Positions 33,353 through 42,970 of a stretch of 64,000 nucleotides of DNA are shown here, in pieces. The stretch's first letter is position 1; every line of letters starts with the position of its first letter. Both the position numbers and the translations under genes were made by a program. The DNA comes from Bacteroidaceae bacterium. GTDB taxonomy: Bacteria > Bacteroidota > Bacteroidia > Bacteroidales > Bacteroidaceae. The stretch lies in the NCBI GenBank assembly GCA_017631315.1, contig JAGBTN010000005.1, positions 1 to 64,000 of the forward strand, given 5' to 3'. Below the pieces are notes generated by a model. It ran no database searches. It was not told where the DNA came from and saw nothing but the letters and a program-made list of their open reading frames with translations.

Positions 33353-35707
33353 TTATTGCAGTTGTTTCAGAAGTTGAACGAGGTTGTCCAGGTTGCGTGC
33401 ATCGATGTTGAAGTCGAGCATATTGCCGTCGCGGTCGAACAACTTGTATGTCGGGAAGGCACGGACGCCGAGGTGACGCTCTATGGCACTCTGCTGCTCG
33501 GACGGCAGATTGTAGTGCGCCACGTTGTCTCCGCTGACATTGTACTCCTTGATGACGTTTTCCCACGACTCCTGTGGGCTGTTGTTGGCAAGGTAGAGGT
33601 AAGCGATGTCGAAGTCCTTCAGCCGATCATATTCCTCTTGGCTATGGGAGAGTGCCTCCTTGCAAGGTCCGCACCAGGTGCCCCAGACATCGAGCAGGAC
33701 GAACTTTCCCTTGTAGGGTTCCAGGAGCTTCCGCAGCAAAGCCTCGCCTTCGGTGAGATCCTTCACGTCGTCCGACGACTTGAATACGAGTTTGTTGAAC
33801 TCGCGGTTGGCCAAAGCGACGTAATAGTCGTTCTTCTTCTCAATCATCTCGATGGCAGCGGGAATGCCTATCATCACCTTCATGGTGTCCATCATCTTCT
33901 CGGACAACGGCACACGCTCGTAGTCTAACTGTTTATAGACCTGCTGCGCAAACCAGATGCTCTTCAAGGAAGCGTTGGCACCAAGGGAGTCGAGACTGTG
34001 CTCCTGAGCCTTCATCCTGGCGAGAAAAAACTTCGCCATCATCACCTTATTTGTCTTCGGACTGTTGAAAATCGGCTGCACCGCATGGAGAAGTTCCTCA
34101 TGCTTTGCGTTCTCTTCATCGGCAATGCGCTTTTTCTCCTCCATCGTAGAAGCCTTGTTTATGGTTTCCCTTGCCGTTTCACTCCACTCCTTAAAACGGG
34201 TCAGCAACTCACGCTCCTCGTCGTTCTCGGCAACCTCGTCAATATAGTCGAGGACATTAAAACTAATCTTGTTACTGCGTCGGTCGAGAACATCGCCGAG
34301 ATAGTCGCGTAGGAAACTGTTCGTCTCGCGGTGAAGCGTCAAAGGCGATTTGAGTTCCTTCCAAAAGGTGTTGTAGGCATACTGGCGAGCAGACTCGGGA
34401 AACTGGTAGTTCTCACCGTTGAAGCGAGCCTGTCCGAAGTCGAATGCCTGCTGCCAAAGCGTGTGGCCCCGGCGATATTGCCTGTAGCGATTGGAGAGCG
34501 AGGGGTGCTCCTCGAATAGACGCTCCTGCTTTGCGAACTGCGTCTGGAGCAGGCTGTCGGTCGATGCGATGTACTTGTCGAAGTCCTTATCCTCGTCTTC
34601 CATACTTACTGTCTGCCAGTCAACGGGGAACTTGAAGAGCTCGTTTTGCAGGCGGCAGTCGTCGCCCATGAAGTAGCGGCGTCCCTCCTTGAAGTCGTAG
34701 AGCAGGAAGTACGTCTTGCCCGGCTCGAGCATCGTCCAAATGAAGCAGCGCGACCAGTCGCAGAAGAACTCCGTGCTGTTCAGGAGCGGGAAGCTGACCT
34801 TGAAGCGTCCCTGTTCGTCGAGGTCGGCATAGACTGATTCCTGGTCGCCCGTAAAGAGGTTGTTATAGGCGAACTCGAATGTCTTCTCGCCCTTGTACTT
34901 GTCCGGCATGTCCTTTATCCACCCGACGACCGTCACCGTGTCCGCCTTGTAGTCGGTATCCACGAAGTCGGTGCGCGTGTCCTTTTGCGGGTAGTCGGGC
35001 ATGAAGCGGCTGGTTATCATGCTGTACGAAGCCTTCTGGTCGCCTATCTGTATGGTGCGCTTGCCCTTCTTGTCCTTGCCTACAATGACCTTCAGGTCGT
35101 CCGTGCCATCCGTCAGAAGCATTTCGGCCTCGCCCGTCTTCTGGTTGATGTCGAGCTTCTTGTAACGCCAGAACCTGCAATCGTAAATGGCTTGGTCCTC
35201 AAGGAAGGCAATCTTCCAGTCGCCCTCCGCGTCGCGCCAATAGGAAGGCAGCAGTTGACGCCAGCGTTCTTCCACAGGCTTGATGCCCGTGATGGTCCAT
35301 GCGCCGTCGAAGTCTCCCTCGCTGAAGTCGAACGACTTGGTCGATAAGGGCAGCGGCTCGAAGTGTAGCACAACGTCGCTTGTGCCGTCGGGGCCCGTCC
35401 GCTGGTGTGTGTCGAGTTGGATGCCATCGGCAGACGTGATGGCGTACTGCTTGCCATCAGCCTTCAGATAAGAGCCGCTGGCGAACTGGAACCAAAAGCT
35501 GTCGAAGTCCGACCGCTGGCTGACTGTCACATAGACGAGCGTCTCGTTCTTCTTTAACTCCACCTTCGTGATGTCGAGAGCCAAATTGAAGAAGCCGTCG
35601 CCGTAGCTTGTACTGAACTCCGTAGTGGGCTGTTCCCACACGATTTGCTTTCCCTGTGCCGCCCCTGCCGCTATGAACAGAAGGCACGCGATGAGTGTCT
35701 GTTTCAT
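33353..35707 (-). CDS. Secreted protein with C-terminal TlpA/thioredoxin-like domain
   Basis: A 784-residue exported protein (signal peptide MKQTLIACLLFIAAGAAQG). The C-terminal 150 residues are a TlpA-like thioredoxin fold with active site WCGPC in FVLLDVWGTWCGPCKEAL and the cis-proline region GVRAFPTYKLFD. The long N-terminal part (residues 20-620) includes beta-rich segments and a helical region; it resembles large Bacteroidetes thiol-disulfide interchange proteins but has no motif I can name. Probable role: reduction of disulfides in exported proteins. Its neighbours are an RND operon and a sigma-factor operon, both with their own promoters. Confidence 0.85.
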   Translation of the reverse strand: MKQTLIACLLFIAAGAAQGKQIVWEQPTTEFSTSYGDGFFNLALDITKVELKKNETLVYVTVSQRSDFDSFWFQFASGSYLKADGKQYAITSADGIQLDTHQRTGPDGTSDVVLHFEPLPLSTKSFDFSEGDFDGAWTITGIKPVEERWRQLLPSYWRDAEGDWKIAFLEDQAIYDCRFWRYKKLDINQKTGEAEMLLTDGTDDLKVIVGKDKKGKRTIQIGDQKASYSMITSRFMPDYPQKDTRTDFVDTDYKADTVTVVGWIKDMPDKYKGEKTFEFAYNNLFTGDQESVYADLDEQGRFKVSFPLLNSTEFFCDWSRCFIWTMLEPGKTYFLLYDFKEGRRYFMGDDCRLQNELFKFPVDWQTVSMEDEDKDFDKYIASTDSLLQTQFAKQERLFEEHPSLSNRYRQYRRGHTLWQQAFDFGQARFNGENYQFPESARQYAYNTFWKELKSPLTLHRETNSFLRDYLGDVLDRRSNKISFNVLDYIDEVAENDEERELLTRFKEWSETARETINKASTMEEKKRIADEENAKHEELLHAVQPIFNSPKTNKVMMAKFFLARMKAQEHSLDSLGANASLKSIWFAQQVYKQLDYERVPLSEKMMDTMKVMIGIPAAIEMIEKKNDYYVALANREFNKLVFKSSDDVKDLTEGEALLRKLLEPYKGKFVLLDVWGTWCGPCKEALSHSQEEYDRLKDFDIAYLYLANNSPQESWENVIKEYNVSGDNVAHYNLPSEQQSAIERHLGVRAFPTYKLFDRDGNMLDFNIDARNLDNLVQLLKQLQ

Positions 35708-35839
35708 ATTTATCTTTTCACCTTTATTATATATAACGCACGAGCGTGCGAAATGTTACGCCTCAAGGCAAAGATTTAAATATCCTTAACTTTTCTGCCA
35801 AGACAAAAGCAATCTTCCGTTTCCAGACGCAGGGAGTTT

Positions 35840-38800
35840 TCAACCCTTCACCGCATGTCCGAAGCGACTGTGAAGCCACTGGAAAGGCATATAAAGCACC
35901 GGAACAACGAAGAGCAGCGCGATGGTTCCTACCAACATACCACCCGCACAACACACACCCAACGAGATGTTGCCGTTGGCACCTACGCCATGCGCAAAGA
36001 CAAGAGGCAACATGCCGAATATCATCGTAAGGGAAGTCATCAGGATAGGACGCAGGCGAACCTTTGCCGCCGTCATTGCTGCCATCGTAATACTCATGCC
36101 CTTGCGATGGCGCTCCGTAGCATATTCGGTAAGAAGAATAGCCGTCTTTGCCAAAAGGCCAATGAGCATAATGAGTCCTGTCTGCATATAAATGTTGTTC
36201 TCCAAGCCCCACATCCTTGAGAAAAGGAAACTGCCAAGCAGTCCAAACGGCACACTCATGATGACTGCCAAAGGTATGAACAGACTCTCATAAAGAGCAC
36301 AGAGAACAAGATAAATGAAGACTACGCAAATGGCAAACACAATGGCAGTCGTGTTGCCCAAAGAAGCCTCCTCTCTCGACATGCCGCCAAACTCATAACC
36401 ATAGCCCTCCGGCAACACTCTGTCTGCCGTTCGACGTATGGCCTCCAGTGCCTGACCGCTACTGTAACCGTTGGCAGTCTGGCCCATCACAGAAATGCTG
36501 CTGAACAGATTGAAGCGATTCAAGCCCTCACTGCCATAAACGCGTTCCATGGTGATGTACTGCGTAATGGGAATCATCTGACCACTCTCGCTGCGAACAC
36601 GCATGTTGGAGAGTGCATTCTCGTCGAGACGGAACTCGGGAGATGCTTGCACAATAACACGATAGAGTTTCGTAAAGCGCGTCAAGTTACTGCTGTAAGA
36701 ACCACCCACATAGCCGGAGAGAACCTTGAGCACAGCATTCGGCGTCACACCATCGCGCTTGCAACGGGCAGCATCCACCTCTACACGATACTGCGGATAC
36801 TTTGTGTCGAACGTGGTAAACGCTCGGGAAATGGCAGGCTCACGGTTGAGAGAGTCAATAAGTTCACGCGTCACACGCATCAGGTCCTCAATCTTTCCGC
36901 CCTTACGGTCTTGCACGTGAAGTTCAAAGCCACTGGTTGCACCATAACCCGAAATCATAGGACGGGTGCTGACACGTATCTGGGCCTGCGTAATGTCGGC
37001 AGTACGACGGTAGATTTCATCTATCACAGAATTGATGTCGTCGCCTTTACCCTTGCGCTCATCCCAATTCTTCAGACGGATATTAAACGAACCTGCAGAA
37101 GAAGACTGGTCGAATGTTGAACCACGACCAATAGTCATATTGTAAAGACGGAACTGCGGAATGTCCTTGATTCGCCTTTCAACCTCTCGCGTTATCTCGC
37201 CTGTCACTGCCATGCTTGTGCCCGGAGCACACTGAACATTGACATTGATGGAGCCCATGTCTTCGTTTGGAACGAAACCCGTCTTTGTTGTTTTGAGCAT
37301 ATAGCCCAGCAAAACGCACACCACAACAATAGATGCCCAAGGCAACCACCTGTGACGGAAGATGCGCAATACACCTCGCTGATACTTACACACCACACGA
37401 TGGAAACTAACATTGAAAGCGTCGTGGAAACGTGCAGAGAAGCTTGTGTCGCCGTCTTTTCTAGGACGAAGCATCAGAGCACAAAGGGCTGGCGAAAGCG
37501 TCATTGCATTGATGGTGGAGATTACAACGGCAACTGCCATCGTCACGCCGAATTGGGTATAGAAAACACCCGTTGTTCCACCCACGAAACACACGGGGAT
37601 GAAGACACTCATGAACACAACCGTTGTAGTAACAAGGGCAGAAGTAATCCCCTGCATTGCATCGACAGTTGCCAAATATGGCGACTTGTAGCCTTCGTCG
37701 AACTTTGCCTGAACAGCTTCTACCACAACTATGGCATCATCGACAACCGTTCCTATCACCAACACCAAAGCGAAAAGTGTGAGCAAATTCAGGCTGAACC
37801 CGATAAAGTAAAGCACTGCAAAAGTACCTATCAGACTGACGATGATAGCAAGCGAAGGAATAAACGTACTCTTGAGGTCCTGCAGAAAAACATATACCAC
37901 AAGCACAACCAAGAAGATGGCCTCTAAAAGAGTGCGCACCACATTATGGATACTGGCATCGAGGAAGTCCTTTGTACTCATTACATCCACCAATTCCATG
38001 CCCGGCGGCAATTCCTTCTTTATCTCGATGGCTGTCTCGTCGATGAGTTTTATGATTTCATTGGCATTGGAACCCGGTGTCTGTGCTATCATACAATTGG
38101 CTCCTGCATGACCATTTGTACTGTTCTGCACGGTGTAGTTCTGAATACCCAATTCCACTTTTGCCACATCTTTCAGACGAAGTATGCTGCCATCTGGAAA
38201 CGACTTGATGACCATATTCTCATAGTCTTGTTCCACTTCGTAACGACCTCTGTACTTCAAAACATACTGGAACGTATTGTCTGCATCGGCACCCAAAGTA
38301 CCGGTTGGTGCTTCAATGTTCTGCTCTGCCAATACATTGTCTATATCAGAAGGCATAAGACCATAGGAAGCCATTTTGAGAGGATCGAGCCATATGCGCA
38401 TACTATAACTCGCACCCCAGACATTCACCTCGCCAACACCAGCCACACGCGAGAGTCGTGGCTCGATGTTAATCATCATATAGTTCGTCAGGAAGTCTGT
38501 ATCATAGGCATCCGTAGGACTATAAAGCGAGAGGCTCTTGATGTTACTGGTTTGGCGTTTGCGTACCGTCACACCGCTTCGTGTTACGTCGGCAGGCAGT
38601 TGTCCTTGAGTAGAGGCAACACGGTTCTGTACGTTTACCATTGCCATATCGGCATCCGTGCCTTGCTTGAAGAAAATGCTGATGCTTCCCGAACCTGTAT
38701 TGGTGGCAGAAGAAGTCATATACATCATGTTCTCCACGCCATTCAGGCTCTCCTCCAAAGGAATAACAACGCTCTTCTGTACCGTTTCGGCATTGGCACC

Positions 38801-38953
38801 GGTATAGTTGGCACGAACGCTAACCGTTGGGGGGGCTATCTCAGGAAACTGTTCGATGGGTAGGTTCAAGAGTCCTATCAATCCCAGCACAATGATGAAT
38901 ACCGAGATTACTCCGGAAAGAATAGGTCTGTCAATAAAAGTTTTCGGTGTCAT
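35840..38953 (-). CDS. RND multidrug efflux inner-membrane pump (AcrB/HAE1 type)
   Basis: A 1037-residue transporter of standard HAE1-RND length and layout: signature start MTPKTFIDRPILSGVISVFIIVLG, two porter domains, twelve membrane helices, and the proton-relay pattern of helix IV in LVLVIGTVVDDAIVVVE. It takes drugs, bile salts or detergents from the periplasm and exports them with an adaptor and an outer-membrane channel. It follows the adaptor gene by 19 bp. No outer-membrane factor gene is present downstream, so the channel must come from elsewhere. Confidence 0.96.
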   Translation of the reverse strand: MTPKTFIDRPILSGVISVFIIVLGLIGLLNLPIEQFPEIAPPTVSVRANYTGANAETVQKSVVIPLEESLNGVENMMYMTSSATNTGSGSISIFFKQGTDADMAMVNVQNRVASTQGQLPADVTRSGVTVRKRQTSNIKSLSLYSPTDAYDTDFLTNYMMINIEPRLSRVAGVGEVNVWGASYSMRIWLDPLKMASYGLMPSDIDNVLAEQNIEAPTGTLGADADNTFQYVLKYRGRYEVEQDYENMVIKSFPDGSILRLKDVAKVELGIQNYTVQNSTNGHAGANCMIAQTPGSNANEIIKLIDETAIEIKKELPPGMELVDVMSTKDFLDASIHNVVRTLLEAIFLVVLVVYVFLQDLKSTFIPSLAIIVSLIGTFAVLYFIGFSLNLLTLFALVLVIGTVVDDAIVVVEAVQAKFDEGYKSPYLATVDAMQGITSALVTTTVVFMSVFIPVCFVGGTTGVFYTQFGVTMAVAVVISTINAMTLSPALCALMLRPRKDGDTSFSARFHDAFNVSFHRVVCKYQRGVLRIFRHRWLPWASIVVVCVLLGYMLKTTKTGFVPNEDMGSINVNVQCAPGTSMAVTGEITREVERRIKDIPQFRLYNMTIGRGSTFDQSSSAGSFNIRLKNWDERKGKGDDINSVIDEIYRRTADITQAQIRVSTRPMISGYGATSGFELHVQDRKGGKIEDLMRVTRELIDSLNREPAISRAFTTFDTKYPQYRVEVDAARCKRDGVTPNAVLKVLSGYVGGSYSSNLTRFTKLYRVIVQASPEFRLDENALSNMRVRSESGQMIPITQYITMERVYGSEGLNRFNLFSSISVMGQTANGYSSGQALEAIRRTADRVLPEGYGYEFGGMSREEASLGNTTAIVFAICVVFIYLVLCALYESLFIPLAVIMSVPFGLLGSFLFSRMWGLENNIYMQTGLIMLIGLLAKTAILLTEYATERHRKGMSITMAAMTAAKVRLRPILMTSLTMIFGMLPLVFAHGVGANGNISLGVCCAGGMLVGTIALLFVVPVLYMPFQWLHSRFGHAVKG

Positions 38954-38972
38954 TCAACTTGAGATTTTAGAT

Positions 38973-40100
38973 TTAGTTAACGAAGTAGTAGTTACTCAAA
39001 CCGCCATTCTGGATTTCTACCTCAAGCCCATCCTTCATGAGTCCTGCACCCTCGGCAATAATGATGTCTCCCTCGTTCAGACCGTCTTCCACGATGTAGC
39101 TCTTGCCATCGTCGAGTGGTGCAACCTCAATTTCTGTCTGGCTTGTTTTGCCCTCAATGACACGATAGACAAACTTCTTGTCCTGCAATTCGAAGGTTGC
39201 CGTCTGCGGAATGACAATCACATCTTCTCTGACAGTTGATACGACTACCGCTCCTGTACCACCGTTGCGCAGCAAATGGCCTTCGTTCGGGAAAACAGCA
39301 CGCAAAGAGACGGCTCCTGTCTGAGCATCCACAATGCCACTCACAGCATCTACCCTACCCTTTTGGCTATATGTTTTGCCATTGGAAAGCAGAAGTGACA
39401 CATCGGGCATTCCTTGCATGAATTGCTCCAGACTGCCATACTGCAGGGTGAGCTCTGTCACCTCACGCTCGCTAAGGCTGAAATAAACCCACATTTCACT
39501 GTCATCGCACACCGTAATCAAAGGCTCGCTGATGCTGCTGCTAACCAGGGTCCCGACACGATAAGGAATCATACCCGTCACACCACTGACAGGACTTTTC
39601 ACAACCGTATAACTGAGACTGTTGCGAGCATTGACTACTTGAGCCTGTGCCTGCGACACCTGAGCCTGAGCCGAAAGCAGAGCCTGCTGAGCCGTCTGCA
39701 GTTCATATTCGCTGACAACTTGCTGGGCGAATAACCGGTTCTTACTATCGAAATTGAGCTTTGCCGTAGCCTCTGCTGCTTGGGCAGCTTTCAAAGATGC
39801 CTCTGCTGTGTTCAACGCAGCCTGATACGGCACCTGGTCTATCACAAAGAGCGCTTGCCCCTTTTGGACCTTCTGCCCCTCGGTTGTCAATATCTTTGTA
39901 ATAAGTCCGCTCACCTGTGGACGTATCTCTACCATCTCCCGACCTTTCATGGTGGCACTATATTTGGCTTTAACCTCCTGTTTGGTAAGTTCCACCTTTA
40001 CTGTCTTATAAACCAAAGCCTCCTGTGCTTGCTTCTTTTCCTGACAGGCAGTAAATGCCAAGCATGCCATCAGGAATGAACATACAGTTTTTTTTGTCAT
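38973..40100 (-). CDS. RND efflux periplasmic adaptor lipoprotein (AcrA type)
   Basis: A 375-residue membrane-fusion protein from ATG 40100 (MTKKTVCSFLMACLAFTAC). The lipobox cysteine is at residue 19, which confirms this start over the longer frame. It has an alpha-helical hairpin with Ala/Gln-rich heptads (LKAAQAAEATAKLNFDS, ALLSAQAQVSQAQAQV), lipoyl half-motifs and a beta-barrel (TGMIPYRVGTLVSSS). It bridges the RND pump and the outer-membrane channel. First gene of the pump operon. Confidence 0.94.
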   Translation of the reverse strand: MTKKTVCSFLMACLAFTACQEKKQAQEALVYKTVKVELTKQEVKAKYSATMKGREMVEIRPQVSGLITKILTTEGQKVQKGQALFVIDQVPYQAALNTAEASLKAAQAAEATAKLNFDSKNRLFAQQVVSEYELQTAQQALLSAQAQVSQAQAQVVNARNSLSYTVVKSPVSGVTGMIPYRVGTLVSSSISEPLITVCDDSEMWVYFSLSEREVTELTLQYGSLEQFMQGMPDVSLLLSNGKTYSQKGRVDAVSGIVDAQTGAVSLRAVFPNEGHLLRNGGTGAVVVSTVREDVIVIPQTATFELQDKKFVYRVIEGKTSQTEIEVAPLDDGKSYIVEDGLNEGDIIIAEGAGLMKDGLEVEIQNGGLSNYYFVN

Positions 40101-40218
40101 AAATATGATGATTTTGTTTTTATGCGGTAATGGTATTGATGTGAAAAGCACTATGTCTCAGAGTATGCTCTCTGCACACATAACACCTTCAACTGTCATT
40201 TTCAATGTTTTTATGCCA

Positions 40219-40226
40219 CAAAGGTA
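40219..40226 (-). promoter_or_regulatory. -7 element for the RND pump operon
   Basis: TACCTTTG on the - strand matches TAnnTTTG exactly. The -33 element is not recognisable, so activation by a regulator is possible. The leader to the adaptor ATG would be about 110 bases. Confidence 0.45.
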
Positions 40227-40314
40227 CAAAAAAAGAGAATAACTAACGTGCTTTATTAAAAAATATTCGAAAATGTAAACGAACTTTCCGATGGCATTGT
40301 AACACACAGGAATT

Positions 40315-40353
40315 CGTAAAAAAGGTGGCACACCCTTAACGATGTGCCACCTT
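40315..40353 (-). terminator. Terminator of the GH92 gene
   Basis: On the - strand, AAGGTGGCACA and TGTGCCACCTT form a perfect 11-bp stem around a 10-base loop (40322-40353), followed by a run of T. Classical intrinsic terminator, 19 bp past the stop codon. Confidence 0.88.
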
Positions 40354-40371
40354 ATATGGTTTCATGTATAA

Positions 40372-42654
40372 CTATTCGTTACTGTCGGAGAAAGAATATG
40401 GATAGGCTGATGCCTGAATACCACGGTTCTTGTTTGGCTTGTTGCTCATCTGGTATTGAAGTTTTACGCCACGCAACAGTTGGTCGTGAGTAAAATAATT
40501 CTTGTCGTATGCCTTGCCATTCACCTTGAGCGACTGTACATAGCGGTTCTCATCACTATTGGCAGGTGCCGACAGTTCAATGGTCTTGCCGTTCTCCAGA
40601 TTCACCTTTGCCTTCTTGAAAAGAGGGGCTCCAAGAACATACTGATCGGAAGCGGGGCATACAGAATAGAATCCAAGAGCAGACATTACATACCATGCAG
40701 AGGTTTGTCCGTTATCCTCGTCACCGCAGTAGCCATCGGGAGTAGCGAAATAGAGACGGCGCAGCACCTCACGCACCCAATATTGTGTCTTCCAGGGCTG
40801 CCCAGCATAGTTATACAGGTAAATCATATGCTGGATAGGCTGATTGCCATGAGCATACTGCCCCATGTTGACCACCTGCATCTCACGCATCTCATGGATA
40901 AGTTGCTTGCGTGTATCGACATTGCCACCAAAGGTAGGAGGTGTCGTAAAGACTGCATCCAGTTTGTCGACGAAAGCCTGGTTGCCACCCATCAGGTTAA
41001 TAAGGCCACGAATATCATGGAACACACACCACGTCCAGTGCCAGCTGTTGCCTTCTGTGAAAGGTCCCCACCAAGCGTCGGGTTTGAAATCGTCGGGGAA
41101 GTTGCCCTTTGAGTCACGTCCGCTCATCATACCATATTTAGGATGGAATATATTCTTGTAGTTCTGACTGCGTTGCTTGTAGATGTCCGTTTCAGATGCA
41201 GGACGCCCCAGTTTCTTGCCCATCTGATAGATACACCAGTCGTTGTAGGCATATTCCAATGTACGTGAAGCACTCTGTCCAACCACATCGGAAGGTACAT
41301 AGCCCAGTTCATTGTATTCCTTGTAGGCAGTGCGGCCAGATGCACTTACGGTGGGGTGCACTGTATTTGCACCATGTAACAAGGCTTTGTATGCACCCTC
41401 CAAGTCTTTCTTAAGTGTACCCTTTACATAAGCATCGGCCACTACAGATGCGGAGTTGTTACCGACCATACAATCACGATGGCCCGGAGTCGCCCACTCG
41501 GGGTAGAGACCACTTTCCTTGAAAGCATTATAGAAACCTTCCTGCATTTTCTCTGCCATTTCTGGATAGAGAAGATTCACAAGTGGCATCTCTGCACGGA
41601 AAGAATCCCAAAAGCCGGTATCGGTGAAGAAGTAACCGGGCTCTACCTTTCCAGTGTGTGGGCTGTAGTGTACCACATTACCCTTGGCATCGTATTCGTA
41701 GAACATACGGGGGAACAGTGTGCTGCGATACAGACAACTATAGAACGTACTCAATTCGTTCACGTCGCTGCTCTCAACCTCTATCCGGCCCAACACCTCG
41801 TTCCAACGGTCGCGCCCGCGTGCCTTCAGTTGCTCAAAATTCAGTGAGCCAAGTTCTTTGAGGTTCAATTCAGCCTGCTCGATGCTGATGAAAGAAGAAG
41901 CCACCTTGGCATGTACCTGTTCTCCCTTCTTAGTAGCAAAGCCTATGATGCCACCTGCATGATTGCCGCTTGCCTCCAGTTCATCAGGACGAATATCTCC
42001 GTTAGGCACAGCCGCCTTATATGTGAAGGGTTTATCGAATACTATCACAAAATAGTTCTTAAAATTACCTGGCACGCCACCACTGTTTTTCGTTGAATAA
42101 CCTACAATTTTCCTCTCGGCGGGAATGATGGTAACGGAAGAACCATTGTCGAGGGCATCTACAACTACACCCGATTTATCATTCTCTGGGAATGTGAAAC
42201 GGAACATAGCGGCACGTTCTGTCGGGACAATTTCTGTGTTGATGTCATAGTCCGCCAAATACACTTGATAGTAATATGGGCGTGCCGTCTCGGCCTTGTG
42301 GTTGAAGAAACTGGCACGGTCTGACTCCTTAAACACAGGCTGGCCAGTAATTGGCATCAAGGCAAACTGACCATAATCATTCATCCACGGACTGGGCTGA
42401 TGCGTCTGCTTGAAACCGTTGATGCGGTTGGCATTATAACTGTAAATCCAACCTTCGCCCATGCGACCGGTCTGCGGTGTCCAGAAGTTCATGCCCCAAG
42501 GCATTGCCGTAACAGGATAAGTATTGCCTGTGGACAGCTCGAAATTAGAGTCTGTGCCGACAAGCGTGCTTACATAGTCAGCATAATTGACTTTTGCCTG
42601 AGCGAAGAGACCGCAAAGTGCAAAAGCAACAAAAGATAAAATTTTTCTTCTCAT
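40372..42654 (-). CDS. GH92 alpha-mannosidase
   Basis: A 760-residue secreted enzyme from ATG 42654 (signal peptide MRRKILSFVAFALCGLFAQA); the frame is open 44 codons further up, but that part has no signal. GH92 landmarks are present: VGTDSNFELSTGNTYPVTAMPWGMNFWTPQTG at the start, GYFFTDTGFWDSFRAEMPL, SASRTLEYAYNDWC, GNSWHWTWCVFHD, and the C-terminal GYCGDEDNGQTSAWYVMSALGFYSVCPAS that carries the catalytic base region. GH92 enzymes are calcium-dependent exo-alpha-mannosidases acting on host or fungal mannans. Single-gene unit with its own terminator. Confidence 0.95.
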   Translation of the reverse strand: MRRKILSFVAFALCGLFAQAKVNYADYVSTLVGTDSNFELSTGNTYPVTAMPWGMNFWTPQTGRMGEGWIYSYNANRINGFKQTHQPSPWMNDYGQFALMPITGQPVFKESDRASFFNHKAETARPYYYQVYLADYDINTEIVPTERAAMFRFTFPENDKSGVVVDALDNGSSVTIIPAERKIVGYSTKNSGGVPGNFKNYFVIVFDKPFTYKAAVPNGDIRPDELEASGNHAGGIIGFATKKGEQVHAKVASSFISIEQAELNLKELGSLNFEQLKARGRDRWNEVLGRIEVESSDVNELSTFYSCLYRSTLFPRMFYEYDAKGNVVHYSPHTGKVEPGYFFTDTGFWDSFRAEMPLVNLLYPEMAEKMQEGFYNAFKESGLYPEWATPGHRDCMVGNNSASVVADAYVKGTLKKDLEGAYKALLHGANTVHPTVSASGRTAYKEYNELGYVPSDVVGQSASRTLEYAYNDWCIYQMGKKLGRPASETDIYKQRSQNYKNIFHPKYGMMSGRDSKGNFPDDFKPDAWWGPFTEGNSWHWTWCVFHDIRGLINLMGGNQAFVDKLDAVFTTPPTFGGNVDTRKQLIHEMREMQVVNMGQYAHGNQPIQHMIYLYNYAGQPWKTQYWVREVLRRLYFATPDGYCGDEDNGQTSAWYVMSALGFYSVCPASDQYVLGAPLFKKAKVNLENGKTIELSAPANSDENRYVQSLKVNGKAYDKNYFTHDQLLRGVKLQYQMSNKPNKNRGIQASAYPYSFSDSNE

Positions 42655-42861
42655 GACGATTACATTATCTGAGTTCTTACATTGATAAACACTTCTCATA
42701 CAACCGTTAGCGAGTCCATTCATGATGTCATGAGAGTAAGAACAAAACACATCACAACATCTGTCGCTATCAGATTGCATGGACAAAGTTATAAAATAAT
42801 TCCATATAGCAGAACTATTTCACAATAAAACATGAAAGAACCTTGTAACGAAAGGACAAAC
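42655..42861. other. Leader region of the GH92 gene
   Basis: A perfect -7 element, TAACTTTG on the - strand, lies at 42784-42791, about 130 bp upstream of the ATG; no TTTG is found at the expected distance. The leader could fold through GTTCTTAC/GTAAGAAC (42673-42680 and 42736-42743). Nothing else is seen. Confidence 0.4.
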
Positions 42862-42946
42862 AAATCCCCGCAAAGCAATGAAGTGACCCCAAAAGTTAGA
42901 CACAAAACTTTTGGGGTGCAGTTCACAATCGGCAATGCGGGGATTT
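42862..42946. terminator. Nested hairpins: terminator whose loop holds IS3-like ends
   Basis: The outer stem AAATCCCCGCA (42862-42872) and TGCGGGGATTT (42936-42946) is perfect and would terminate the 42971 gene on the - strand. Its loop carries a second perfect 12-bp stem, ACCCCAAAAGTT (42886-42897) and AACTTTTGGGGT (42906-42917), whose sequence resembles the terminal repeats of IS3-family elements (CCCCAAAAGTT followed by AGACA). Confidence 0.6.
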
Positions 42947-42970
42947 AATAATAGTGATAAAGACGTGAAT

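Larger units (their letters stand above)
40101..40371. other. Intergenic region between GH92 and RND operons
   Basis: It holds the pump operon's likely -7 element, TACCTTTG on the - strand at 40219-40226 (no good TTTG at the expected distance), an A/T-rich stretch around 40230-40290, and the GH92 terminator at 40315-40353. No 22-bp array is present here. Confidence 0.5.
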
